A stretch of DNA of 64,000 nucleotides from Caprella mutica (GCA_947561585.1 CANNZV010001136.1:332009-396008), one strand, 5' to 3'; counted from the stretch's first letter, positions 20,848-31,575 are shown. Notes: generated from the sequence alone by a model not told the origin. Made by a program: numbers and translations.

Positions 20848-23800
20848 ATGCCACTGTTGTCCCTATAACTTTTGAACCAACCTTTTTAAATTGTAATGTC
20901 AATGGTACCAATATTAGGTTTGAATTGGATACAGGTTCACATATCTCTACAATTTCTATTACTGATGCCCAGAATATTTGTAATGAAATTAGACCTACAT
21001 CAGTTAAAGCAAAGGGATACAGTGGCAGTGAGATTAAGTTTCTTGGCAAAGTTTCAGCTAAGCTCACATATAATAATATAACTATTTTTCATGATTTTTT
21101 GATTGTAGATTCAAAATTTGTTCCATTACTAGGGAGAGATGTATGTTCCAAGCTGAATATTAACTTTTCTCTACCAGTTAGTTCTAGGATTGCTAATGTA
21201 AAATGTCAAAACAATGTATTAAAGGAATTTGATGGTTATTTGTGTAGTGAATTTCAGTCTAATGTTACAGAAACTGTTAGTTTTAGAGTAGATGAGAATG
21301 CTATGCCAATATTTTCGAAATCTCGATCAGTCCCTTTAAGATTACAAGATAAGGTTAAGATAGAGTTGAAGCGATTAGAGAATACAGGTCGTATCACTAA
21401 AGTGTTTCAGAGTGATTGGGCTTCACCCACAGTGAATGTACTGAAAAGTGATGGGTCTGTACGCATATGTGGTGATTTTTCACCAACGGTTAATAGACAT
21501 CTTAAGGCGGTAAATTATCCATTACCAACTATTGACGATGTTATATCACAAGTAGGTAACTCTAAATTTTTCTCTAAGGTAGATTTAGCTAATGCTTTTT
21601 TACAAATTCCTTTAGACGAATACTCTAAACAATTTACAACCATTAATACTTGCGAAGGACTGTTTAGATATAATTACTTACCATTTGGTTTCAGTGTTTC
21701 ACCAGGTATATTTCAGTCTTTCATGTGTAAAACTTTAAACAATATCAATCATGTTATTATTTATCAAGATGATATTTTGATATTGACCCCAACTTTAGAT
21801 CTTCACTTTAAAGTATTGAGAGATGTACTATCAGCTCTTAAAGATAAAGGAATTAAGCTTAACGTAAAGAAATGTACATTTTTTTCTGATTCGGTGAACT
21901 ATCTTGGTCATGTGTTCGATAAAGAGGGAGTACACCCTAATCCAGAAAAAATTAGGGCAATAATAGATGCTCCTTATCCTAAAGATTTAAAGCAATTGCA
22001 AGCTTTCATTGGTTTATGCAATTTTTACTGCAGATTTCTACCTGACTTCAGTACGGTATTGGCACCGCTCTACAAATTACTAAAGAAGAACTCAAAGTTT
22101 ATTTGGGGATCTGAACAGATAACTGCTTTCAATGCAGTTAAAAACTTGTTCAATTCCAATAATGTACTTAAATTGTATGATCCTTCTTTTGAAACGTTAT
22201 TGGAAACTGACAGTTCTTCATATGGTATTGCTGCAGTTTTGATGCAACGTAAAAGTACAGAAAGCATGTGGCTACCTGTACTATTTGCATCGCGCACTTT
22301 AAACGATAGTGAGCGAAATTACTCTAACATAGAGAGGGAGGGGCTTAGTGTAGTTTTCGGTTGCGACAAATTTAGAAAAATTTTGTTAGGCACAAAATTT
22401 ATCATTCGTAATGATCAGCAACCATTGAGAAAACTACTAGCTCATAACAATGCGGTACCAACTACATGTTCTTCTCGCCTTCAGCGGTGGGCATTACGAC
22501 TTTCACAATTTCAGTATGAGTTTCAATATTCACGAGGTGAAAATAACGTGAACAGCGATTGTCTGAGCCGCCTCCCTTTACCCGATACAATTCAAACATG
22601 TGAACCTTATGAGCTAATTTTCACTTTGGAAACTTTTGATAGGTCCATTGTATCTTGTTCTGATGTACGCAACGAAACTGATCTAGACTCAGATTATTCA
22701 ACTCTTAAGCATTATATTAGGTACGGTTTCCCTGATGTGATTGATAATCCTAAACTATCTAGGTACAAGGGATATGCAGCAGAGATGACTCTCATGAAGG
22801 GTTGTATACTCTATAAAAACAGAGTTTTAATTCCAGAGGCACTGCGTGCCAAAGTATTAATGCAGCTTCATGAGAGTCACGCGGGTATGTCCGCTATGAA
22901 ATCTATGGCTAGGAATCTTATGTGGTATCCAGGTATCGATAGTGATATAGTAAACCTTGTTAATTCTTGTTCTCAATGTAAATCTGTTGCTTCTAAACCC
23001 CCACAAAATTCTTCTGTTGAATGGCCAACTCCTGATCGTAGTTGGTCACGTATTCATATTGATCATTTTTTTGTAGAAAATAAAATATGTTTAATCGCTA
23101 TTGATGCTCTTTCTAAATATATTGAATGTGAAGTAGTACCTAGTGTTAGTGTAGTTGATACCATAGATGCTTTAAGAGTTATATTTAGTAGGCATGGTCT
23201 ATGTGACACTATAGTTAGCGATAATGCAACGTGTTTTACTGCATCACAGTTCAAAGAGTATTTGATGAGTATTGGCATTCATCATCTAACGTCTAGTCCA
23301 TACATGCCCTCTAGTAATGGTCAGGCTGAGAGGGGAGTGAGAGTAATAAAAGATTTATTAAAGAAAAACACTGTAGGTTCTTTCAAATCTAGATTAGCTA
23401 AAGTGTTACTTTATTATAGGTGTGTTCCGCATAGTGTTACACAATTGGCCCCTTGTGTATCACTCAATAAAAGGAAATATGTAACTGTGACTGATAGAAT
23501 AAATCCTAGATTTGTTCCTCGTGTAAAAACTCCTACAGGTAAAAATATGCGGCAGTTTGAAGAAGGAGACTCGGTACTTGCTTTGAACTTGAGAGAAGGT
23601 GCAAAGTGGCTTATAGGTACGATTGTTGATAAAATTGCTGTAAATGTTTATTTAGTTCACATTCATGAGTTAGGAGTAGTATGGAAGAGGCATTTACATC
23701 AACTCCTACCTAGCTCTATCAAGTCTAGAGATACCCGTATCGGTTCTGGTAATGAAGGTAAAACTGTTGTATTTCCTGATGAGCACATTCGAATAAAGCC

Positions 23801-23984
23801 TTCTACAGTATATTCTGAGAACTTTGTACCACCTGTGGTTCCTGTTTTGGTACCGGAACATTGTCCAGTACAGCCAGACGCAAAAGTAGATACTCCTTCT
23901 TCCAGCGGTACCCCCACTGATGAACCGGTACTTAGACGTTCTACCAGAGTAAGGAATCCCGTTGATAGATATGGACTCGATTAG
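20832..23984 (+). CDS. pol: Pol polyprotein of the Ty3/Gypsy element (PR-RT-RH-IN)
   Basis: Open from 20832 and expected to be made as a gag-pol fusion by -1 frameshifting at 20835. The first long start-like codon (TTG, 20925) is really the leucine of the protease motif LDTGSH, so it is not the true start. Order counted from 20925: protease LDTGS (1-5); reverse transcriptase with FSKVDLANAF (about 217) and IIYQDDILIL (about 277-286), YQDD being the catalytic box; RNase H ETDSSSYG (about 428); integrase zinc finger HESH...CSQC (about 648-690); DDE core with D in HIDHF (about 711), D in VSDNA (about 765) and E in SNGQAERG (about 801). All catalytic residues are present and there is no internal stop. 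The C-terminal tail is Pro/Ser-rich. It copies and integrates the element. Confidence 0.93.
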   Translation, partial: FFFTVNATVVPITFEPTFLNCNVNGTNIRFELDTGSHISTISITDAQNICNEIRPTSVKAKGYSGSEIKFLGKVSAKLTYNNITIFHDFLIVDSKFVPLLGRDVCSKLNINFSLPVSSRIANVKCQNNVLKEFDGYLCSEFQSNVTETVSFRVDENAMPIFSKSRSVPLRLQDKVKIELKRLENTGRITKVFQSDWASPTVNVLKSDGSVRICGDFSPTVNRHLKAVNYPLPTIDDVISQVGNSKFFSKVDLANAFLQIPLDEYSKQFTTINTCEGLFRYNYLPFGFSVSPGIFQSFMCKTLNNINHVIIYQDDILILTPTLDLHFKVLRDVLSALKDKGIKLNVKKCTFFSDSVNYLGHVFDKEGVHPNPEKIRAIIDAPYPKDLKQLQAFIGLCNFYCRFLPDFSTVLAPLYKLLKKNSKFIWGSEQITAFNAVKNLFNSNNVLKLYDPSFETLLETDSSSYGIAAVLMQRKSTESMWLPVLFASRTLNDSERNYSNIEREGLSVVFGCDKFRKILLGTKFIIRNDQQPLRKLLAHNNAVPTTCSSRLQRWALRLSQFQYEFQYSRGENNVNSDCLSRLPLPDTIQTCEPYELIFTLETFDRSIVSCSDVRNETDLDSDYSTLKHYIRYGFPDVIDNPKLSRYKGYAAEMTLMKGCILYKNRVLIPEALRAKVLMQLHESHAGMSAMKSMARNLMWYPGIDSDIVNLVNSCSQCKSVASKPPQNSSVEWPTPDRSWSRIHIDHFFVENKICLIAIDALSKYIECEVVPSVSVVDTIDALRVIFSRHGLCDTIVSDNATCFTASQFKEYLMSIGIHHLTSSPYMPSSNGQAERGVRVIKDLLKKNTVGSFKSRLAKVLLYYRCVPHSVTQLAPCVSLNKRKYVTVTDRINPRFVPRVKTPTGKNMRQFEEGDSVLALNLREGAKWLIGTIVDKIAVNVYLVHIHELGVVWKRHLHQLLPSSIKSRDTRIGSGNEGKTVVFPDEHIRIKPSTVYSENFVPPVVPVLVPEHCPVQPDAKVDTPSSSGTPTDEPVLRRSTRVRNPVDRYGLD
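20835..20841 (+). promoter_or_regulatory. -1 ribosomal frameshift site, T-TTT-TTA
   Basis: In the gag frame the codons are TCT TTT TTA CTG TAA, giving the classic X-XXY-YYZ heptamer T TTT TTA two codons before the gag stop. A -1 slip continues at ACT (20841) in the pol frame, which is open from 20832 (after a TGA at 20829-20831) to 23984. This accounts for pol having no ATG near its start. Confidence 0.8.
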
Positions 23985-24010
23985 TTAATTTGAATTATAT
24001 GTCCTTAACT

Positions 24011-24023
24011 AAAGAGGGGGAAG
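24011..24023 (+). other. Polypurine tract of the Gypsy element
   Basis: AAAGAGGGGGAAG directly before the 3' LTR, the usual primer for plus-strand DNA synthesis. Confidence 0.8.
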
Positions 24024-24024
24024 T

Positions 24025-24295
24025 TGTTATATTCTGTTTCTATCATTTGTATTTATTCTCTTTATTCTTATTCATTAATGTTATTTATATATGTTTATTA
24101 AAGTATCCCATGTAATTTCATTGTATTATAGTTTTCTATGTTCATTAGTTTCTTTTCATATATAGGTGCGTTCATGTGAATGATTAGGATTTTTCAGTAG
24201 TTATGTACCAGCTATGCTCTAGTAAACAACCAGCCCTGACCTGCCTTTCACTGCTCTCCTAATTATTACGTTACAACGTAAATAGTGCTACAACA
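24025..24295 (+). repeat. 3' LTR of the Gypsy element
   Basis: 271 bases, indistinguishable by eye from the 5' LTR, followed by the target duplication GTTAG. Confidence 0.95.
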
Positions 24296-24619
24296 GTTAG
24301 GTTAGCGGTCCGATTGGGGGGGGGGGGGGGGTTTGTATACTGTACTTATTTTCACTATAAAATAGGTAATTGGGTATACCTTATTTTGCAAAAAAATTGT
24401 CATATTTAAAAAAAATGTAATAATTATTGGTTCGCATTGAATAATGTTTAATATATTAATAAAAATGTATTATGCTATTTATATCGACCGGGGGTTTTTT
24501 TCTTGGGGGGTTCTTGTCCGGGGGGTTTATTGTACGGGGGTTTTTTGTCCGGGGGGTATATTGCATGGGGGTTTTTTGACCGTGGGTTTTTTTTTGCACG
24601 GGGTTTATTGTCCAGTCAC

Positions 24620-24690
24620 CCGGTGGTCACGTCAAACTAGATTCGATCAGCTGATTACCATACCCTATGTTACTGTATCCTGGGCCTACC
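24620..24690. repeat. Dispersed repeat R, right part
   Basis: CGGTGGTCACGTCAAACTAG and GATCAGCTGATTACCATACC, then CTATGTTACTGTATCCTGGG, are the reverse complement of 33690-33755, the same repeat whose left part ends at 19358. Confidence 0.75.
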
Positions 24691-24699
24691 AAACAAAAA

Positions 24700-25714
24700 A
24701 AAAAGAATGACGAGGAATCAGAGAATAGCCAAAAAAAGTAGCCTATACAAGAACCTAATTAAAAATTCTCCAGAATAATTCATGACTAGTAAACCAGAAT
24801 TGTTCAGATTTTGAAGTAATATCTGCTTTAAATTCAGAATGCATAGGTATTTAGAAAAATACTAATGGAATTGACAGATACTCTGTAGGCACTAACTAAT
24901 TTCTTAGTATTAAAATCAATACATTTTCCCTAGATCCTACTTCACTTTAAACACTCTTTTCTTTTTATTTCTTCAAAAAGATAAATTTAAAAATCTTACC
25001 TTCAATCTCCTGTTAGAATCTTCTAAAGCGCACACACGGACACAAGTGAATGAGAATGGCCAAACTCAGGACTAGCTAGACCAGAGTGAACCACGGTAGA
25101 AATGGGCGGAGATCAGATCATATAATAATATTGTTACAATAAATGTATTTATGAATTTTAACTATATAATTTAACTGCAAATGTCTTGCAATAGAATATA
25201 TTTAGAAATTTTTCAATATAATCTAATCATCAAAGAAACTGTTTTATTAACTAGAAAAACCATGTGTAGGTAAGTCTATAAGCTGAATCAAAGTCCAGAC
25301 AAAGATTGAAAGATTTTTATGATGAATAGAGATATGAATTAGGTATATAATAATTGAATATTTTGGTAAATTTTATGAGGCAATTTTTAAAATCCTAAAA
25401 ATAATTCCCAGTAATGAATAAGTTATTATCGTAATTATGGGGTCATTCATGTGCATCAGACAATTCTTGTGCACCTCCTCCATGTTCCAATTCAAAGCGG
25501 CTGATTCAGAAAGATCACGTGTGAAACCAAAATAATGATGTAATTTGACATTATCAAATATAGATATAGGTAATATTATTACACCAAACTATGAAGACAT
25601 TGTAGCCATCGTAAATGTAAAATATTAATCGTAACAAATTATTCGAAATAAAACGCAAGCATAAAAAATGGAATTTAACAACGAGAGATAAGATATCTGA
25701 TAAGAGATACTGTC
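24700..25714. other. No supported gene; possible minus-strand leader exon
   Basis: AT-rich. On the minus strand, 25010-25130 contains a GC-richer stretch ending GAGATTGAAG|GTAAGATTT (donor about 25004), which would suit a noncoding first exon. There is no ORF or promoter motif to support it further. Confidence 0.25.
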
Positions 25715-25830
25715 GCGACCTTAGGCTGGGTCGCATATATATTGGGGAAGCACAGGCCCGACGTTGGCCCAACTCACGGATGTCAACCGGCCCAGAACGG
25801 TAAAAGGCTACGGTTACTATATTCAAACGA
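25715..25830. repeat. Fragment with GGGCCAACG-type words
   Basis: Contains CCCGACGTTGGCCCAACTCA and CAACCGGCCCAGAAC, related in composition to the repeats at 27870-28980 and 30650-30880. Confidence 0.45.
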
Positions 25831-26218
25831 TTTTGCGCACTGACGATATCGTCAGAGCAAGGTGGTTACACTGTACGTTTTTCTGATCGTAAGTATATTT
25901 CAGTCCAATTAATTTTGGGGTCTTAACTATTTTTTCGATGTAATGTTTGGGAGGAATTAAACATCTACCTGTGTGACTCTGAAATAATAGACGCGACGTT
26001 ACTTCGGTTATCATTTTCACTGGACCACAAAATTTTTAATATAACTATGTATAAGGATATACAATTTCATTGAAAAATATGTTCACAGAAACAACCAATT
26101 TAAGCCATTATATAAACAAATATATATTATATAATATATATACTTAAATAATATATTTATTATTTCTGATAGGTATTTTCAAATAATATATTTCCAAAAT
26201 GAATGGGTAAACAGTAAT

Positions 26219-26925
26219 AGCAAAGTTATTATACTTCAATAAGATACACTACTCTCGATAATTTCTGGTTTCAAAAGCCATCTGGTTTCAAAAGCGGGAA
26301 CTAGAATTGAAATATAGTAAGGACAATCGAAGTATGTTTGGTTGTTATAACAACGTCATAACAGCAACACTTAAAATCATATTTAAAACAATTGAAGAAG
26401 GTAAATTTATAAAAAAATAGTTAATAAATTTGTATAATATAATAAATAAATATATATGTTAAATAAATTATTTGACCTGCTAAACCCCTGATTGTCTCTT
26501 CAAATTTGTTCCCTTGCTTATGTCACGTTACAAATCACTCAATTGTTGCAACCTAGGTGTTGAATTGAAGAATAAAGCTTTCTTTGTGAGCTGTGTCACA
26601 AATCGAGTAATTTGTGACCTTGACGTCAACAAGACAACACACATAAATAGAAAATTAAGGTTAAGCAATATGAATAACATAAATGGATTCATCACTGTTT
26701 CTTATAATGGATATAAATAAACAGTTTTCATAATGTTACGTTTTTTAGTTGTCTTAAATATGATTTTAGAGTGTTGCTGTTATGACGTCACGCAAACAAC
26801 ATAGGCTACCTCGATTGTCCTTACTATATTTCAATTCTAGTTCCCGCTTTCGAAACCAGGGGGCAGAGAAAATAGAAGTTGTGGAGAGTAGTGTATCTTA
26901 TTGTAGTATAATATCTTTGGATATA
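26219..26925. mobile_element. TIR element with arms of about 170 bases
   Basis: 26219-26395 pairs with 26745-26925: AAGATACACTACTCTC with its complement near 26890, TTTCAAAAGCGGGAACTAGA with TCTAGTTCCCGCTTTCGAAA, and TAAGGACAATCGA. The interior (26396-26744) is short and noncoding. The left arm has an extra duplication of CTGGTTTCAAAAGC. Confidence 0.65.
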
Positions 26926-27237
26926 GCAATCGAAAAAAAGAGAATTCAACACAAAAATTACCGAAATCTGTCGTTAGTCGCATAAAAAAATCGAACTTGT
27001 TTGAACGCTGAAGTTGTTCTGACGACTTCGTACATATTCTGACGACTAAATCGCCGCCACTGTAACCACTCTCATTGGAAAGTGTGAGTTTATTTTTCAT
27101 CCGATCTTGTCAAAAGTCGTCAGTTCGAAAAATCGCTCGAATACGCACCCATAGTGAGCGTACCCTAAGCCCGTATAAGTTATAATCGGCTTGTTTCTGG
27201 TGTTCGGCCAGTGGAAATCCGACGTTTTGTCAAATCA
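26926..27237. other. No recognisable feature
   Basis: Contains scattered GACGACT words (about 27020-27045) and no gene. Confidence 0.4.
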
Positions 27238-27241
27238 TTAA

Positions 27242-27818
27242 AGGTCCCCTCCAAGTAAATATTTTTATTGCTTAAATCAACGAGGCTAAAGTTTCTTATC
27301 ATTTTACTGCAAACCCCATGAAATTTGATAGCACATTTTTAATTTTATATGCTTTTAAAGATTTTTATAATCCAAACTCTACAAAACCTATTTTACTTCC
27401 GACTTTCTAATTTTCAGTCTGAAGAAGAAGAATGTACACCATTTGTTTTGATTGTCAACTAGGTATTTGGTTTAATAAATCTATTTATTATCCATTTAAA
27501 GGTTTAAATTTGGATACATTTATTAAAGAAACGTTTATATACTTTTAGAAACAATGAATATCTCAAAAGAAGGCCAAAAACGCATTGTTTGTTTAAAAAT
27601 CTAAATTTGAAATCAAAACAAAGAGTGTACAATCTTCTTTCTCGGCGTCAGATTGGAGATTCGCTCGATTGTTGCTCACAGAGTAATAAAAAACTTTAAA
27701 ATAAAATATATACCTACTGAACTGAATTGTATTCAGTTTGCGGAATAATGATCGTAGACCTTAGTTCTATAATAATATGTAATAAACTCAATTTTTTCCC
27801 GGAGCCTGGAGAGGACCT
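27242..27818. mobile_element. TTAA-flanked MITE, copy 2 (inverted)
   Basis: 577 bases starting AGGTCCCCTCCAAG and ending GGAGCCTGGAGAGGACCT, with TTAA at 27238-27241 and 27819-27822. The interior matches the copy at 14957-15473 in reverse complement. Confidence 0.85.
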
Positions 27819-27822
27819 TTAA

Positions 27823-27855
27823 AGGTCCTCTCCAGGCTCCGGGGAAAGCGGATTA
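27823..27855. mobile_element. TTAA MITE end abutting copy 2
   Basis: AGGTCCTCTCCAGGCTCCGG starts directly after the shared TTAA 27819-27822, so two element ends meet back to back. Only the first 30 or so bases are recognisable. Confidence 0.7.
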
Positions 27856-27869
27856 TATACTTAATTGAG

Positions 27870-28980
27870 TGTATTAATTTGGCAATTTAATGTTATTAAT
27901 GTTTAGATAGATGATAGATCCGTTTACACTTATCCTCTCTGATTTGCTAACGATAATAATTGTCCATTAGAACCGGTAGACCAGTACAATAAATGTACTG
28001 ATACATCGAAAAATCAATGGATTGGTTAACAAGTGTTTCAAAAGATCAGTGCAGTTGGACAACCCTTGGCCAAATGACGTTTTCATTTCATTGGCACAAC
28101 ACTGTTCAACAACCGTTATTCCAGTGTCGCTCACCTTACATTGGCCCAGTGTATAATCGCACTGACGTGCAATTTCCCGATCGTGCCTTTACTTTTCCTA
28201 CGATTACCGACGATGGCCCGTAAGTGCAATATTATCAGGGTGCATGGGATGAAAGGAAGAGATTGATAGGATTAGCGTAAGATAGGCTTATAGGTAGGAA
28301 GACGTTGTGAATATCATTAACCCAAAAAGAAACTCTGTGTCAGAACGATAGTTCTGGATGGTGAAGTGTCATCAAGTAATCCCAACGTTGGCTCAATTCA
28401 TAATGAAATTCCGGGCCAACGCTGTCATGCCTATCTCGATGTATTGGGCCACAATACTCAGAAGCATTGCAGTGTTGGGCCAACGTAGGACCATTACGGC
28501 CGGCCGTTGAATAAGGCGGTGGGCCAACGTCGGCAAACCAACCGTGCAAGATCGGGCCACCTCTGTGTCAACGTCGTGCCAATGCCTTTTGCACCGCTAG
28601 GCAGCATTGGCCCATGCTGGCATATCAACGGCTGACAATGGCTAGCGACGGCATGCCGATGCTAACCACTCTAAAGCCAACTGTAATTTAATTGTTGGGC
28701 CAGCATTGACCCATGATGGCATAGCTACGGCTGACGACGGCATGCCAATGTTAACCGCACTAAAGCCAACCGTATTTTACTGTGGGCCAGCACTGGCCCA
28801 TGATGGCATAGCTACGGCTGACGACGGCATGCCAATGTTAACCGCTCTAAAGCCAACTGTATTTTACTGTGGGCCACCACTGGCCCATGATGGCATAGCT
28901 ACGGCTGACGGCGGCATGCCGTTGCTAACCGCTCTAGTCCAAACTAGGATTTATCTTTACAATGAATCTCAATTAGGAAA
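27870..28980. repeat. GGGCCAACG-type repeat block, copy 1
   Basis: 27925-28245 matches 31255-31570 (for example GGTAGACCAGTA, GGATTGGTTAACAA and CATTGGCCCAGTGTA). From 28390 onward the block is packed with GGGCCAACG / GCCCATGATGGCATAGCTACG words. About four tandem units of roughly 87 bases lie at 28605-28945, each with GGCTGACGACGGCATGCC and TAAAGCCAACYGTATTTTACT. The open frames here (68-92 codons) follow the repeat and are not convincing genes. Confidence 0.65.
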
Positions 28981-29217
28981 ATAAAAGTACACATTTTAAC
29001 CAGACATTTTAATATATGAAATCAACATGGAAATGATAAAATGATAACCTACACAATCATCTCGATATTTAAATAATAAAAATTTTATAACAAAAAAATA
29101 TACTTAGTCAATAAAATAGAAGAAAACAGTTTATAGTAGAACTCCTTTATAGTAAATGAATTATGATTCAGCCTGACTATTGAGCAGATGAAGTGCTATC
29201 TGTTTTAGAAAACTTAA

Positions 29218-29808
29218 AGGTCCTCTCCAGGCTCCGGGAAAAAAATGAGTTTATAACATAATATAATAGAACTAAGGTCTACGATCATTATTCTGCAAAC
29301 CGCATACAATTCGGTTCAGTATATATTTTATAATTTGTTTTTAAAGTTTTTTAGTACTCTGTGAGCAACAATTGAGCGAATCACTAATCTGATGCTCAAG
29401 AAGAAGATTGTACACTCTTTGTTTTGATTACAAATTTGAATTTTATAAACAAACCATGCGTTTTCGGTCATTATTTTAGATATTAATTGTTTCCTAAAGT
29501 ATATAAACGTTTCTATAATAAGTTCAATCAATTTTATACCTTTACACGAATATTAAATGGATTTATTAAACCTAATACCTAGTTGACAATCAAAACAAAT
29601 GGTGTACATTCTTTTTCTTCAGGCTGAAAATTTCTTAAATTAGTAAGTCGGAAGTAGAATAGGTTTTGTAGAGTTTTGATTATAAAAATCTTTAAAAGCA
29701 TATAAAATTAAAAATATGCTACCAAATTCGATGCGGTTTGCAGCAAAATGATAAGAAACATTAGCCTCGTTGAATAAGACAATAAAAATAGTTGCTTGGA
29801 GGGGACCT
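29218..29808. mobile_element. TTAA-flanked MITE, copy 3
   Basis: 591 bases, AGGTCCTCTCCAGGCTCCGG ... TTGGAGGGGACCT, flanked by TTAA at 29214-29217 and 29809-29812. Same orientation as copy 1. Confidence 0.85.
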
Positions 29809-29812
29809 TTAA

Positions 29813-30649
29813 GGCTATTTTTCGCAGAATAAAGAAAATCTAAATAAAGCAGAAATAAAGCAGGTAAATTGCGGAACACTAACTAACTGCGGCCTTTAAC
29901 AACAGAAACATCATAGCTTCAAAACACACGTGTAAAACTTAAATTAATGAATTATAACGTGCACTGCGTTTCTTTTGATAGCTATGCAATATTTTATTGT
30001 AATTTCGGTTCAAATTGATTTAGAGACTCTTGAGAGGGCTGCAATTAGAAATTAAAGGACCGCAATTTACCTGCGTGACCCTAAGTACTATATTAATCTA
30101 CAGCATGCTTAGAAGTTAGGTACTCAGCGCTACAGCCTACCTACAAAAATGACCTGATGCCTACTATAAAAAAAATTATTCCGTTTTTTTGAGGATGTAT
30201 TCAGGATATGATAGTATGTTAACTCTCTCATTTTCTGTTTAACGAGTTCTTGGTTCGCTCAAAAATGCAAGTGTGAAGAACCATGTGCCTCCATATTCTA
30301 TAATATGTTCCTCAGACCTCAGGTCTAAAATCTTATGAAAATGGCGCCAATTCTCTCCCCTAAAATATGAAATCTTCATTGACGATTCGGTATACAATTC
30401 GATTAATTTAATCATGTTATTAATCATTTCAATTATCAATATACTGTTCAGGTATTACATCATAATATATTAATAAACTACCATTAGTATTCTTATATGA
30501 CAAACACGAATATTATAAATTTGATTAGGCTATAACTTTATCTAAATAATTTTAAAAAATACATTACAATATTAAAATTAATTATTTATAATCAATTTTA
30601 TGTAACATGTCAACAATATCACAGATTAAAAAAGACTCATTAATATACA
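29813..30649. other. No recognisable feature
   Basis: AT-rich. The short ORFs on the minus strand are without domains. Confidence 0.45.
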
Positions 30650-30885
30650 TTTCATGTGGATGCTAGCCAACGTTGGGCCGATGATGGCTACAATGTCAAT
30701 TGGCTATGATCTGGCAGCCAACATTGGGTCAATGAAGGATAGGATCGTGTTGGTTAAGCATCGGCAGCCAGCATTGGGCCAATGCCTCTTAGCACCGGTA
30801 AGCCATCGCCCGTTGCTGCCACTGTTGAACCAATGGTACCCGTATAGTTGGGCCAACCATGCAATGTTTCTTGGGATATAGTAAC
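30650..30885. repeat. GGGCCAACG-type repeat fragment
   Basis: Words such as GCCAACGTTGGGCCGATGAT, GCCAACATTGGGTCAATGAA and CAGCATTGGGCCAATGCC recur at spacings of about 40-60 bases. Confidence 0.55.
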
Positions 30886-31239
30886 CGTCCTACAAATACA
30901 TTTTATAGATCAAAGTCAAGGAGAAAAATATATAGCAGTTATTTTTTCAAACAATCTATATTATTCCGCCTATTTTAATTTAACCAAATAATAATGATAT
31001 TATAATTTAAAATTGATTAGAAAGTTTCATTATTAATCTGAATGATTATTTCAATCGGAAAAATAATTTTTTATACTATATACATAGATTAATTAGAGGG
31101 CCAGGCTCTTTTTTATAAATGAAAATATTTACGTGTTAAAATAAAAGATTAAAGGGATAAAAGGCCCAATCAGATAGAAACGGCTACAATTTCAAAGATA
31201 TACAAAATTGATGGTATTAACAGATCGTTTACAAAATAA

Positions 31240-31575
31240 CACCTAACCTCTCGGATTGTCTAACAACAACTGGCAAATAGAACTGGTAGACCAGTATTAT
31301 AAATGAACCTAATGGTAAATCGAAAAATCACTGGATTGGTTAACAAATGTTTTCCTTCATTGGGCCAGTGTTGTTTGGCAACCGTTGACCAAATTTCCTT
31401 TTCACTGCAATGGCACAATGCTATTCAACAGCCGTCATTCCAGTATCGCTTACATTACATTGGCCCAGTGTAGGTATAATAAATTAATAACACTGGCGTG
31501 CCAATGCCGATCGTGCACTTGCTTTGCCAACGTTAACCGACGTTGGCACGTGACTGCAATGTTATCAGGGAAGTA
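31240..31575. repeat. GGGCCAACG-type repeat block, copy 2
   Basis: Parallel to 27925-28245: AACTGGTAGACCAGTATTAT, GGATTGGTTAACAAATG, TGGCACAATGCTATTCAACA, ACATTGGCCCAGTGTA, CCGATCGTGC, then GCAATGTTATCAGGG. 30886-31239 has nothing recognisable. Confidence 0.65.

Larger units (their letters stand above)
19613..24295 (+). mobile_element. Complete Ty3/Gypsy LTR retrotransposon
   Basis: A 4683-bp element flanked by GTTAG on both sides (19608-19612, 24296-24300), the 5-base duplication expected from a retroviral-type integrase. It has two 271-bp LTRs with TG...CA ends in which I see no difference, a primer binding site, gag, pol and a polypurine tract. Identical LTRs and open frames indicate very recent insertion and possible activity. 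It carries no env-like ORF. Confidence 0.95.
19359..24619. mobile_element. Element with word-array ends (GGACAAAAAACCCC type), split by a retrotransposon
   Basis: The left end (19359-19515) starts GTAACAGGACAATAACC. The right end (about 24485-24619) closes with the complement of GTGACTGGACAATAAACC. Both ends hold nine to ten 13-16-base units such as GGACAAAAAACCCCC, GTGCAATATACCCCCC and GTACAATAAACCCCCC in the same order, giving an inverted repeat of about 150 bases ending in ATTTAAATAGCATAAT-like sequence. Without the retrotransposon it would be under 600 bases. No clear target duplication is visible. Confidence 0.75.

Noticed and set aside
20440..21067. Minus-strand ORFs of 93 and 141 codons across the gag-pol junction
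   Set aside because: Antisense shadows of intact gag and pol reading frames.
28017..28984. ORFs of 68-92 codons in the GGGCCAACG block
   Set aside because: The frame follows the 87-bp repeat and the peptides are repeats of that unit with no known domain.
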